20,183 bases of DNA. It comes from Gracilaria caudata. Lineage: Eukaryota; Rhodophyta; Florideophyceae; Gracilariales; Gracilariaceae. The DNA lies in the NCBI GenBank assembly GCA_030374735.1, contig JASCIV010000252.1, positions 1 through 20,183 of the forward strand. Reading direction: 5' to 3'. The notes under the pieces are model-generated. The model was not told the DNA's origin and did no database searches. It saw only the letters and a program-made list of their open reading frames with translations. The position numbers and the translations under genes are program-made. Shown here piece after piece: positions 1 to 9,097 of the stretch. Every line of letters starts with the position of its first letter. The stretch's first letter is position 1.

Positions 1-1650
1 TTCTACTGCACCCGTCCAGTGGCAATTATCGGTTCCAAATCTGGTCCCGATGCCAACCCACGTCGCCCTCCACTGGCGCAGAATACCGTATTCAATAGAG
101 TTCGGTTACCAAAGGCGATGAAAATACCGCCGAAGACGTAGATTGCCGCTCTGGCTCACTGCGAAACCGCTGGATTGGTGACGCTGCAGAATCTCCGAAG
201 ACGATACAGCGTCACCTCTCATTGATGGACAATGAAATTATGGATTGCAGACCAATGGCGCCCTTTTGGATTCAGATGAGCAACGTCTGAAAGTGACGTT
301 CAGAGGGACACCAAGCTCCTTGGAGCGTTCACGATACGAATCTAATGCCTTTCCGTGCTCCGTCCTTGTTTCCCTGTCCACTACATGTGTCTGTGACTTT
401 CTGATCTCTGACTTGAGAAACCAGTGCGCTCGTTTCTTATCAGGCCATGTTTCTCCTCCAGAACGGCACAATGATGAGATCGGAAAGGTCCCTGCTCAAC
501 TGCCCTCATTACTCTCCATAACTTCGCATCGTTCTCACCAGGCTTAAGAATCACTTCTTTCCAGGTGTCCCGCTTCACTCGATCGAAGATTCTTCTTGCG
601 TATTCCCTGGCGTGCTTTGGCGAAAGTCTATTTTCCTCTTCTGGATTGCTCCTGTACTCGCTCCATTTCGCTGCTTAAGCTGCATCCCTTCCGGCGCTTC
701 CTGATCCCACCAAGGTGCTTCTCCTCTTCTTCTACCTAATGGTACGGCTCTCTTCGATGCAAGCATAAACTCCAACTGCAACAAACCACAGCGTTCATCT
801 AACGTTCTCGATACTGAACTGGCTAACATACACAGCTGATTATCTACTTCTTCTGAAAATTTCTTCCAGTCTGTCTCCTTCATGCTCCAGCATGCTCTTT
901 TCCTTTGTATATTCGACTTTTGCATCAATTTCGAATGTCAACAGACAGGATTGGTGATCTGAAAATGGCTCTTCGGACGTTTCCCAAGTGGCAGGGGGAA
1001 GTCATTTCTCTGGTATAACGGTATCATCGATAGCGCTTTTTGTTCCCCGAGCCGTATCCGTGTAAGTAGAGACGCCATCAACATTCAATACGATTCGCGC
1101 AGTACTCCCAATGTAATCTTCGAACTCAATACCAGCGGCTTTGGCGCGCTGGGGGTACCACGAGCCACAGAGGTTGATGTCACCAACAATTATGTCCTGG
1201 CCGTGAAGCCTCTCACACCAAGGAATTGTCATGAGTCGGGGTGGCATATAAACATTGGCAACCGGCAGCACGCCCCTTTTCGAGCGCGCCATGACGGTTA
1301 CTCTTTCAATTCCACACTGTACAGCCCGATTGGTAAGAAGGTGTATTCTTATGTCTGCCCTCTGATAAGTAGCTACTCCGCCGCTGCATCCCCCGTGTTC
1401 TCCATACTCTTCATCTCGGTCGCACCTGCCGACGGTAGTGAATCCCTGTATCTTTGGACTTTGGTATGATTCACGTACATGCGTCTTCCGTACGCAGAAG
1501 ATATCCGCGTGCCGACGATGTGCTAAGCAAGAGATTTCAACTCGCTTTCCCGTTGCGAGGAGCCCCCGAAAATTGAGCTGGAGGATGCGCAACGTTCTCC
1601 GTCCGTCGTCCTTTTTTGTTATTTCATTCTCGTTAGGCTGAAAGATGCTA
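1..1650 (-). pseudogene. Non-LTR (LINE) retrotransposon ORF2 relic, endonuclease end
   Basis: Read on the minus strand, about 1620 down to 954 encodes an AP-type endonuclease/exonuclease/phosphatase domain as found at the N-terminus of LINE ORF2 proteins; it would nick target DNA for reverse transcription. Visible motifs in order: LQLNFRGL, the FCVRKTHV segment, VYMPP, DIIVGDINL, SAIDDT and the terminal FSDH. The frame is cut by a TGA at 1002-1004 just before SDH (954-962). It then continues in other frames through a linker typical of the stretch before reverse transcriptase, with an APWWDQEAP motif (575-928), then 381-578, then 238-471. No reverse transcriptase is in the window, so the element runs off the left edge. 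The usual catalytic Glu of the QET motif is Lys here (codon 1485-1487). The open frame reaches back to 1985, but that N-terminal extension shows no domain. Family assignment is fairly sure; clade is not. Confidence 0.8.
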
Positions 1651-1985
1651 GTCTCCTGTCGGAGTCCCAGCGAAGATCCGCTTCGCTTCCAAGTGGAAGT
1701 CAGGTACACCTCGTAAAGGCGGCTTGCACGTGCCCAATGGGTTCTCAATACGTATGAAAGTCCTTTGTAAGGAAATATAAACCGGAGTTGTACCCTGAAG
1801 GAATTGACAGGGAGGAATACAAATTCACGCTTAGGACGCGTCTGCGATTGTAAAAAGGTGGAGAAGATGTCGCGAATGGGCAGGATGTATGTCGTTTTCA
1901 TATTAGGTGTAACACATACATACCAAGAACTAAAGGTCTTGGAAACTGAGCTGAAAGGCTTGGAAGGTAACACCCTTGATTCCAT

Positions 1986-2294
1986 AAATAACAGTACGTA
2001 GTATAGTGTACGTAGCGACTACGTTAATGAGAACTGTGTCATCATACCAGGGTTATGAAGTTTTCTTCGGATATGAACGGTAATATATCTTCAAGGGACC
2101 CTTTTAAAAGTACGTTATCTAATTTTAATCACCTTTTCTTGTCGCGAAATAGGAGTCGTTTAGTTTTTGGAAAGAGGTGTGATGTGGTTAGAGTCCCTAG
2201 CACCTACCTTGTGATTTGGTTGAATGAGGATGGATGGTGACAAAATTATACCTGAAAATGAAAAATACAGCGAAGAGTAGTAACGCAAGAAACT
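1986..2294. other. Intergenic, no gene seen
   Basis: AT-rich stretch between the LINE relic and the coiled-coil relic. It holds a short run of overlapping TACGTAG-type words near 1993-2025 but no frame with recognisable protein features, and no RNA gene that I can identify. Confidence 0.4.
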
Positions 2295-3360
2295 GTGCCG
2301 GTAATTAGACGGCATTCCGACTTGCCATGCCGGCGGACCATGGGGTGCAAACCGGTTTCCATATTGAAGAGTTTATTGCCAGAAGACACTCTTTTGCGAT
2401 TACCTGCGATTCCGCACGCAAATGTGAAGGGAAAAGAGCATCTGGCGAAACCGTGGAAAAAGAAGAAGCCGTTGCGAGAGAGCCCACCTCGCGATAAGTA
2501 GGAAGATAGTGCGAATACACAGGAGAGTGCGGCGCATTTGGGCCAGTTGTGAATTGGAGAGGGGGTTTGCAACAGTGACGGGAAGGGCGAGGCAGAGGAA
2601 GGGCTGGTGCGGAGGTGAAAGCGCTGGTGTTAAATATGGGATGCGACGTGAATGATGAAATAGATGCCTTCGTTGCGAATCAAGTGATAGAGGTGGGAGG
2701 GGTCTGTGCTGAGTGCCTCCGAATGGTGCGTGCCGGTGGAACTGATCTCGAGCTTGCGAAATGCGTTGAGGGTGGTGGCGATGGAGATGATGCTGCATGT
2801 GGATGGGATTGTGGATGGCGTAACAGGGGAGCTGGGGGATCGGTTGGAGAAAAATTTGAAACTCAAGGAGAGGGTTATGGAGTTGGAGAGGCAGGCGCAA
2901 CAGGTTTAGAGGGCGTCCGAGCTCTTGGTGGAGATGAATTGTATGCTGAAGGGAACTGGAGGAATTGCAGAGGGATCTTCTAGAAGAGTGCGCGGTGACG
3001 AGGGGTCGCTTGTGATGCTCAAAGCAAAGGGAGGTGGAAGAATGGGACAAATCTGGAGTTTAAGGGGAATGGAGATGGATGCGGGGGGAGCCGACTTAAA
3101 AAAAGGCAAGGAATATTCGCAAAGGGGAAGGATATTGTAAACTTGGTGGGGGAAGAGACCTCGGAGGGGCCCTTGTTGGTGAGGTATTGAAACGCAGCGC
3201 ATGCGGTGCAGACAGCGGAGCGCTTTTGAAGAGACAGCGTGAAAAAAATTATGAGGGAGGGTGGGGAGCCGCTTTGGGGCGAGGTGAGTGTACGAAGGCG
3301 GCGAAAGCATCCCGCGGGGGTTTCACGGAGTGAAATTTGACGAGACGCAGACTCAGAGCC
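2295..3360 (+). pseudogene. Purine-rich coiled-coil protein relic
   Basis: The plus strand is strongly purine-biased here and all three forward frames give Glu/Lys/Leu/Arg-rich peptides that hand over to each other. The clearest pieces are in the frame of 2706-3140 (DRLEKNLKLKERVMELE, ended by a TAG at 2907-2909, then reopening with ASELLVEMNCML). A neighbouring frame starts near 2952 (ELEELQRDLLEECAVTRGRL). A third, after about 3130, reads VNLVGEETSEGPLL and then, past stops, KKIMREGGEPLWGEV. Heptad-like Leu/Glu spacing suggests a coiled coil. An early Met at 2295 opens a short basic peptide. Repeated shifts and stops indicate a decayed gene. I do not recognise the family; it could be a host coiled-coil protein or a transposon structural protein. 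The long pyrimidine-strand frames opposite are shadows. Confidence 0.45.
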
Positions 3361-3369
3361 CCAACTCAT

Positions 3370-4245
3370 GGAAATATGTGCAGGTAAAACGAAAATCGTG
3401 GATTGGAATTTTAGTTTAGGTTTCCAAGAAGCGCTACAGTGGCTTCTGAACTACCATTGAATGAAAATCTTCTTTCAATTAAACTTCAACCAACCACAAA
3501 GTCGCTCTAAGTGACATACAAAGTTCAGGCCACGAAATCAGTATTTCCATTTTTTTTGCTTGCCAACTAGAGCAACCTTCCATTTTTGCAAAAATATCAG
3601 CTTTTCATTTGCTGAACTTGCGATCTAGCTTACTAAAATAGCATTCCGAGGACACAGAGGAACATGATCAGCAGCAACGACACACTACTAGGACAGAAGC
3701 AGGAGGTACACTTAAAAAAGCGGTAAATCAGAGGCAAAACCGACGCAAATTGGACCGTAAAAGCATAGTGAGGTATACTTGCTGTGACGGATGCAACGGC
3801 AGTTGAAATGTTTGTGGAAATGATTGCCGGGAAGCTGTGAAATGTGGCGGGAAAGGTTTGGAAATCCAAAGTTCTTCCTCGCAAAACTCGGGACATAATC
3901 CCTATGAACAGTGATTCTGGACAGAATATGGCCAAAATTGTGTCGTAATTAAATCAAGAAAATGTTTGCACATCAAAATATTGACCATGTCTGGCCATCT
4001 GCTATGAGCTAGAATGAAGAGCTATTTTGAATCCATCGTAATATGATCATTTTCGGAACAAAACCTTGCTTAGTTCCGATTGTGGACAAAATACAGATCA
4101 TCTGGGAGATGCGCGATATTTTTCGGCCACTACAGAACTTAATCAGGCCTTTCTGATGTCCGTGCAGGTGCACATACCGCCCACTGCGAACGCCTGCAAG
4201 CAACAACGCTGGCCCTACATCTATAGCCATAACCGTTCGAGGCTC
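3370..4245. other. AT-rich intergenic stretch
   Basis: No supported gene. A 100-codon minus frame at 3633-3935 is hydrophobic but shows no domain, no ordered membrane topology and no neighbouring signals, so I do not call it. Confidence 0.4.
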
Positions 4246-4252
4246 GCGCTCT

Positions 4253-4257
4253 TATAT
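4253..4257 (+). promoter_or_regulatory. Possible TATA element before the 4352 start
   Basis: TATAT within CTTATATCGA lies 94 bases before the ATG at 4352. It is followed by a pyrimidine-rich leader with repeated CCTAGTTCC words, which looks like an untranslated leader. This is inference from base pattern only. Confidence 0.25.
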
Positions 4258-4351
4258 CGATCCTCATCCCCCTCACCTTGCCTAGTTCCGTGTCGCTCTA
4301 CGCCCCCTCCTATCCTAGTTCCAACACAACCTTGCACTGGCCCCGCGCACC

Positions 4352-4471
4352 ATGAAGGGCATCACAAGCCCCAGCGTGCGCGTCAACACCTCCACTGGCG
4401 GACGCAAAGTGTTCTACCACGAAGTAGGATCTTCGACGCATCTTGCACTGACGCGACTGTTTCCGTTACAA
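4352..4471 (+). CDS. Possible first exon, alpha/beta-hydrolase-like start (fragment)
   Basis: ATG at 4352 opens 40 codons beginning MKGITSPSVRVNTS and containing RKVFYHEVG, which resembles the first strands of haloalkane-dehalogenase/epoxide-hydrolase-type alpha/beta hydrolases (pattern V-x-Y-x-E-x-G before the HGFP loop). The following LALTRLFP could be a worn version of the LLLLHGFP strand. The frame then meets a good donor, CAA|GTGAGG at 4472. No downstream exon carrying a nucleophile elbow or catalytic acid/His was found before the neighbouring minus-strand gene, so this is at best a fragment. The hydrolase assignment rests on one short motif and is weak; the exon-like organisation (TATA-like site, leader, ATG, donor) is better supported than the function. 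Confidence 0.3.
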
Positions 4472-4589
4472 GTGAGGGCGTGTACTGTGTCCAATGTACA
4501 ACGCGATTTTGTAGGGGATCCGTCAATGGCAAGATTTCGACTTGAAGTCGACGCGCTGCAGCCGTTGCGGTGAATTACGTATAGTTGTT

Positions 4590-4690
4590 CTCCTCTCGCT
4601 GCGGAGGCGTCTCTTAGGTCTTCTCCGCGCACTCATGCGCGAGTCTTGCGTTCCGTCGTGTTTCAGTTTCATTCCGTGCAGCGAGAGGAG
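4590..4690. repeat. 13-bp perfect inverted repeat
   Basis: CTCCTCTCGCTGC at 4590-4602 is the exact reverse complement of GCAGCGAGAGGAG at 4678-4690. The 75-base interior is GC-rich and also self-similar (GCGCACTCATGCGC). It could be a hairpin, or the remains of a small inverted-repeat element. No transcript-like features are seen. Confidence 0.45.
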
Positions 4691-4949
4691 CACGCTTTCA
4701 TTTGCCGGTTGAGGTGTTATGCACGCGTGTGTCTGTGAAGCTTTTTCCCCTGACCACTACAAGTTCTCGTCCATCTCTTCTTTGGTATCCAATACACCAG
4801 TCATGGGTTAAAGATAGCGAATACGTTTCCGGAAATACAGCTCCATTTCTAACAGTATTTTGCAGCCTTGTTACAAAGCACTTACTTCCGAGGGAGGGGT
4901 TTCTCGGCATGTATATGCAAAATGACTGATCATGTGGAGGGTGACCTGA

Positions 4950-6019
4950 AGCTTTGCATCAGATTGGTCAGCCATTGCTGCATTGTGCAAAGCAGGGTCC
5001 ATTGATTGACTGATCGGATTCCCAATGACGCCATACACAGGAGTCCGGTTTAATCGCACGAACGCGGTACATTTGATTCAAGGTGTGCTGGTTTGGATCT
5101 GTCCCGGAGCGGATTCGGCACCAACCCCAATTGACGCAAAAGTAAGATACGAACCGAACTTAGGAGCAAGAATTCGCGATGGCTGTCCAGTTTCGCCCAT
5201 CGCAACAATAACTGATGCGTGAGACGTCTTCTGCAATGCTCCACACACGGTGCAGTTGTCTAACGCAGAAGCGGAAGCCATGGCAATCTTGCAACCTTCG
5301 GCCCCGGCGCTGTAAATGTCAGTTAGAGTTTGATCGATCTGTTAAGAAGTTAGCGAGTTCTGAAAGTCATGGTAGGAAATGATAAGCTTGATGACAGCAG
5401 AGGAAGAGCAATATCACTGGATTTCAGAAACCGTAGAAAGAGTGGAACCGCTCTCAGTTCCACGTCAATGCCCTCAGCGCCAAGTTGCGCCGCTCGCACA
5501 AGCGTTTGTAGTCTCTGAACTTTAGAAGAAATGCAGTTCCTTCCCTTTCACCATGCTTGTTTAGTGACGATGGTGGGGAGTGGCGCTTCCTCCAAAATGC
5601 GCTCTCATTGATTTGATATAGAGTGGCCCAATAAGTCGACTCGAATCTCGACAAGATCTGCACCTGCTGCTTTCGCTTCTCCGGCCTGGATATCATAGAT
5701 AGCGTCAGAAACCAACTGCAGTGAAGATATCTTTAAGGAAAATACGTACTTGCCTGAGCAGCTCACTCACGGTTGCACCAGTCAAGCTGGTGCAAATCTT
5801 AGTGACCATCGGGTTAGAATGAGCCTCCGTCGCCAAGGAATTGACCCGTCCCACTTTGAAGCGTCGCAATCGACATTGCCATCGCACGTTTCGTCGTTTG
5901 GAAGTTTGAGGAAGTGATTTGGATGCAATAAGAACGTTGGAACCAATGCTTACGAATGAAATGAACACGACGTCCAAACGGGAAGCGAAGGAGGCGGTGC
6001 GACGCTTTCTCTTTACCAA
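4950..6019 (-). pseudogene. 3-dehydroquinate dehydratase/shikimate dehydrogenase relic
   Basis: In the shikimate pathway, type I 3-dehydroquinate dehydratase converts dehydroquinate to dehydroshikimate; in plants and algae it is fused to shikimate dehydrogenase. Minus-strand order here: TKICTSLTGATVSEL (exon 1), intron 5686-5749, then GADLVEIRVDLL, PLPTIVT, GAEGIDVEL, KLIISYHDF with the catalytic His (5369-5371), GAEGCKIAM with the Schiff-base Lys (5288-5290), GETGQPSRILAPKFGSYLTF and SAPGQ. The dehydrogenase domain then begins (YGVIGNPISQS, HNAAMADQ) and homology stops near 4950, so its catalytic and NADP-binding parts are missing. In-frame stops (TGA 5605-5607, TGA 5548-5550, TAA 5342-5344) and frame shifts near 5400 and 5050-5090 mark it as broken. 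An upstream Met at 6019 gives a basic leader that might be a plastid transit peptide; an internal Met lies at 5807-5809. Confidence 0.85.
5686..5749 (-). other. Spliceosomal intron, 64 nt
   Basis: On the minus strand the donor is CAA|GTACGT and the acceptor TATCCAG|GCC. Removing these 64 bases joins SELLRQ to AGEAKAAGADL in the same phase (0), exactly where the dehydratase family needs continuity. This is the best supported intron in the window and shows the relic derives from a genomic gene copy, not from a reverse-transcribed one. Confidence 0.75.
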
Positions 6020-6316
6020 GAAGCGCCGTTCAATGACTCATTTAGGTCACCTGGGCCTTTCTACACATCCGTTCTGAAAGCATGCGTGTTGAGATTCCCA
6101 CCAAATTTCTCCCATTTCTCAACTTTTATACAGCACCGCAGCCCTGCACGACAGCCCAACGTATTTCGTCCCCAGTGGGATATCTCAATCAGTCAATCTC
6201 AATGCAGGTACGTGGCGGGGGTCACAAGTTGTGACTCACAACGCTTCTTGGTGGTAGCTGCGAAGGTACAAAGTGTACAGCACAACTAGTGCTGCACGGT
6301 ATATATTAGGGAGCTG
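6020..6316. other. Intergenic, no gene seen
   Basis: Between the dehydratase relic and the next minus-strand frame. Contains a TATATATT word at 6300-6308 but no coding pattern I can support. Confidence 0.35.
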
Positions 6317-6709
6317 TCAGGAAACTGCCGAGTTCCGGCTGAGAAGATCTCCAGCACATTGCTTTGCATTGAGCTTCAAGCGCAGCCCAGGACAGTCGAC
6401 GTGGCTCAAGCGATTGCGGTGAGTCCGAGCGTGCCACACGCGCACGCGCTCTGATTTGCAGCTCACCTCCCACTTGTTATGGGGCATTCCCTTGCCGCCC
6501 TTCTGCACCACCGGTTGAAGCACGAGAAAACCCAGCCCCACGTCGTACCGTACCACCGCCTTCCCTGTTTTGACACTAACCAGTTCGTAGCAGTTCGAGC
6601 GCACGTCCTTCTTGGAAACTAGTTGCTGACTCTCACCGCGCAACAACTCCGACGTGATGTGCCTCATGTCTGACCGGCGGATTCGAAAGTTCGACCATGG
6701 GATTGTCAA
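6317..6709 (-). CDS. Unrecognised open frame, 130 residues
   Basis: A minus-strand frame of 130 codons from the Met at 6709, with GC content above its surroundings. It reads TIPWSNFRIRRSDMRH, then KTGKAVVRYDVGLGFLVLQPV, then HNKWEVSC, which looks like folded-protein sequence with alternating beta-type stretches. The frame is also open a short way upstream of the Met (VSLFDDILEDTEHID), so the true start may lie further up, towards 6800. I do not recognise a family. Farther upstream on this strand, PDDWKALNEGQIEAE ends at a TAA in another frame, so it may be the tail of a longer broken gene on this strand. Low confidence, since the plus strand opposite 6782-7129 is also open. Confidence 0.3.
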   Translation of the reverse strand: MTIPWSNFRIRRSDMRHITSELLRGESQQLVSKKDVRSNCYELVSVKTGKAVVRYDVGLGFLVLQPVVQKGGKGMPHNKWEVSCKSERVRVWHARTHRNRLSHVDCPGLRLKLNAKQCAGDLLSRNSAVS

Positions 6710-6781
6710 CGCTGGTTTGTCAATGTGCTCGGTGTCTTCTAGAATGTCGTCGAATAAAGAGACGGCTTTGACCGCTGCGCT

Positions 6782-8741
6782 TTGAGTTACTCCGCTTCTA
6801 TTTGTCCCTCGTTCAGTGCCTTCCAGTCATCGGGCGCGAGTCTTCTTCAGAGCCATTCTTTCGCACCACCAAGGAAACTTTCTTTAAGCCCGGAGCTGCA
6901 GTGTCGCGAACCCTGTTATGGACCCCTTGCACGTGAACTTTGCGGCGTCGCTTTTGCTTTCCTCATGAGCAGTGCGAACAGTTGTGAAGTCTCTGCAGCG
7001 TCAACCACAGCCTCTCTTCAAGGTCTCGAATTGGGTTTTGAGCCGACTGGGCCTGGGCAGCGCCTTCTGGCGGCCGACATTATCGCTGCCTGTGCTGCAT
7101 CGCTAGCACCTGATCCGACATGGTTGTGATCATACTGTCCATGATGGACGAGCAAGAGAGCACGAGCAAGAAAAGCCGTAATGCGGTACATCTCGGTGTT
7201 GGGTCTTCCCCCTCGCATTTTCTATACTGCTGAGTACCAACTTGCAGAACTTGTGTTGGCTCTCGCCAATAACGCCACCGTGAATGGCGAAAACGTTGAA
7301 TCTGTCGGGAAAGACTGAGCCCATACGTGCGGCAGAGCCAACATGAAGTCGCTTAAAGTTGGTGCTGCGGGTTTGTTTGAAGGTACCGCCCTTGGAATAA
7401 GTTGTGGATTGATTGCTCCTGCTTTGCTACCCGCTCTGGGTACAGGCGGTCTGGCTGGCGCAACTGCTCCATTGGCTGTGCTTGGCGGAGGTGGGGCTGT
7501 CGCCGTTGGAAGTCTCTTCGGAGCAACGGGGGCTGGTGTCGGTGCTGCGGCAATGGCAAGTCGCACCTCGATATAGAAGAATTTTCATTTGAACGATGTA
7601 CACTCCTGCATGGTAACGGTTCTCACGCCTATTACAACACGCGAATTACATCAACAAAGAACATTCATGATGCTTTCGGTCCGCTTTCTACGGAAACAAA
7701 AGCCACTGGTTGGCTTCTAGTTTGGGATATACTGACCTCGCAGGAGTTTGATATGGTCGTTCCAGCACGAGTTGCGTTTGGAGTCCAAATCTAAGACTTC
7801 GTGCAAGGAGTAGCGTGGCTGGTTTCTCAGTGGCTGCTTCCAGAGCAATTCATGGACGTGGGTGGGCTAGACAAATGCGGGAAAGGTAAGCGCCGACGAC
7901 CCACTGGCGCGATCACAATTATTGAGAACAAAATCTACATGCTTCGTTTCCGATTGATGCCAGGGTCTCTTACAGTCCATATTTCGTACCGCATCGTATT
8001 TGTACCGCCAGGAAAACGTCCTCCCGTGTGGATCATGGGCGAAAACGAGGAGCGTGCAGAGGAGCATGAGAAGAGCAATTCTAGGTCCTTATCAATGGCA
8101 ATCCTCGTCCCGGGACTACTAAGCGCAGCTGAAAACAGCGCTTACCCTGGAATGTGTGCCAACCAATTTCATTCAACAACCTCGGCTCTGGCAAAGTCTG
8201 GGATACAGACGTTTGCACTGAGATGGGAAATCTCAGATTCTATTAGTACTGAGCAACGCACCGAAGCTGATAGCAAAATTGGCGGTATCTATTGCAGCAG
8301 AAAATGGTACTACAATGGTTAGGCCGCCGTGATGCGGGCTGTAACACTACTGGTTGCTAATATCGGCGCTCGGCGCACGGACGTTCGGCGCATCGCATCA
8401 ACGCGTTGATTGGCAATATATGGGAGAGGGCGATTCCGCATACAGCTGAATGCGGATATACGCTCGCGGCGGAACGTGTGTCCCAGTCATTCGGCAATCG
8501 GGCTATTATGCTCACAGGTTTCTCAATAGGAGCCCCTGCAGTGCTCAGTTGCCTACAGGAACTTCTGCTAGAGCTCGCGAGGCGCAAACTCGTCGGTCTT
8601 GTGCACGTCGTTTATCCTGTGGGTGCGCCCTGTACAGCGGATATAGCAGAATGGCGAGAAGTTGAAACTGTTGTATCGACACGAAAGATATCCGTGGCAT
8701 CTGTCGGGATAATTGTAGACTGCAAACATGATGAAACTTAG
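6782..8741 (+). pseudogene. TMCO4-like (DUF726) membrane alpha/beta-hydrolase relic
   Basis: TMCO4/DUF726 proteins are eukaryotic membrane proteins with a Gly/Ala-rich hydrophobic segment followed by an alpha/beta-hydrolase-like domain; substrates are not settled. Seen here in order: a possible N-terminal part (6782-7129); GLPPRIFYTAEYQLAELVL (about 7190-7250); LKVGAAGLFEGTALG and the Gly/Ala-rich hairpin (7343-7576) ending MASR; IEEFSFE (about 7575); LSMAILVPGLLSA and IQTFALRWE (8090-8230); then AERVSQSFGN, the nucleophile elbow GFSIG (8517-8531) and VYPVGAPCTADIAEWREV (8406-8741). The pieces lie in three frames. Stops include TGA near 7317, TAA at 7792-7794 and TAG at 8320-8322. The C-terminus after the elbow domain is missing. 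Some breaks could be introns (for example donor AAAG|GTAAGC near 7890), but the number of shifts favours a pseudogene. Confidence 0.75.
7891..8010 (+). other. Possible intron within the TMCO4-like relic
   Basis: A good donor (AAAG|GTAAGC) and a pyrimidine-flanked acceptor (CCGCCAG|GAAAACG) would remove about 120 bases while keeping the frame, joining CGK to GKRPPVWIMGE. The stretch is also open in frame, so splicing is not forced by a stop. Weak, but worth testing against transcripts. Confidence 0.25.
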
Positions 8742-9097
8742 CTCACAGGTAAAATGGTAATCACTTGTTCATAGAAAGCAGATTCCGAAGTCAAGTCCAG
8801 TGAATGCAGTTTTTGAGGACAGCTGAGAACAGCTCTCCACACTCCTCTTCTCCACTCTCCTCCGCCGGGTATACTATTCTATATGTCTCCAAAAGGGTTA
8901 TGATTGCTGCAGCATCTAAGTGATATGTGTCCATCGAGTATGCCACGTCCAATGCATCCCACCGCTATTCTGTACTATAGCAAACACCCCAATCAAACCA
9001 ATGAAGCAAAGAAAACGTTGCAAGTACTCTGATACCAGAAACAAATACCGAGACGAGACAGGCTCGGGAATTGCTGCGTTTCCAAATGTGGCGATCG
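8742..9097. other. Intergenic, no gene seen
   Basis: Between the end of the hydrolase relic and the stop of the 305-residue frame. Contains a CT-rich tract (CTCTCCACACTCCTCTTCTC, 8832-8851) but no supported coding or RNA feature. Confidence 0.35.

Noticed and set aside
2400..3050. 216-codon minus-strand frame rich in His, Leu, Pro, Arg and Ser
   Set aside because: It is the complement of the purine-rich coiled-coil tract; its odd composition is what that bias forces on the opposite strand.
3633..3935. Hydrophobic 100-codon minus frame that might be a membrane protein
   Set aside because: No family motif, no clear ordered helices and a high-AT setting; likely chance.
7222..7566. 114-codon minus-strand Pro/Ala-rich frame
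   Set aside because: Shadow of the Gly/Ala-rich membrane hairpin of the TMCO4-like relic on the plus strand.
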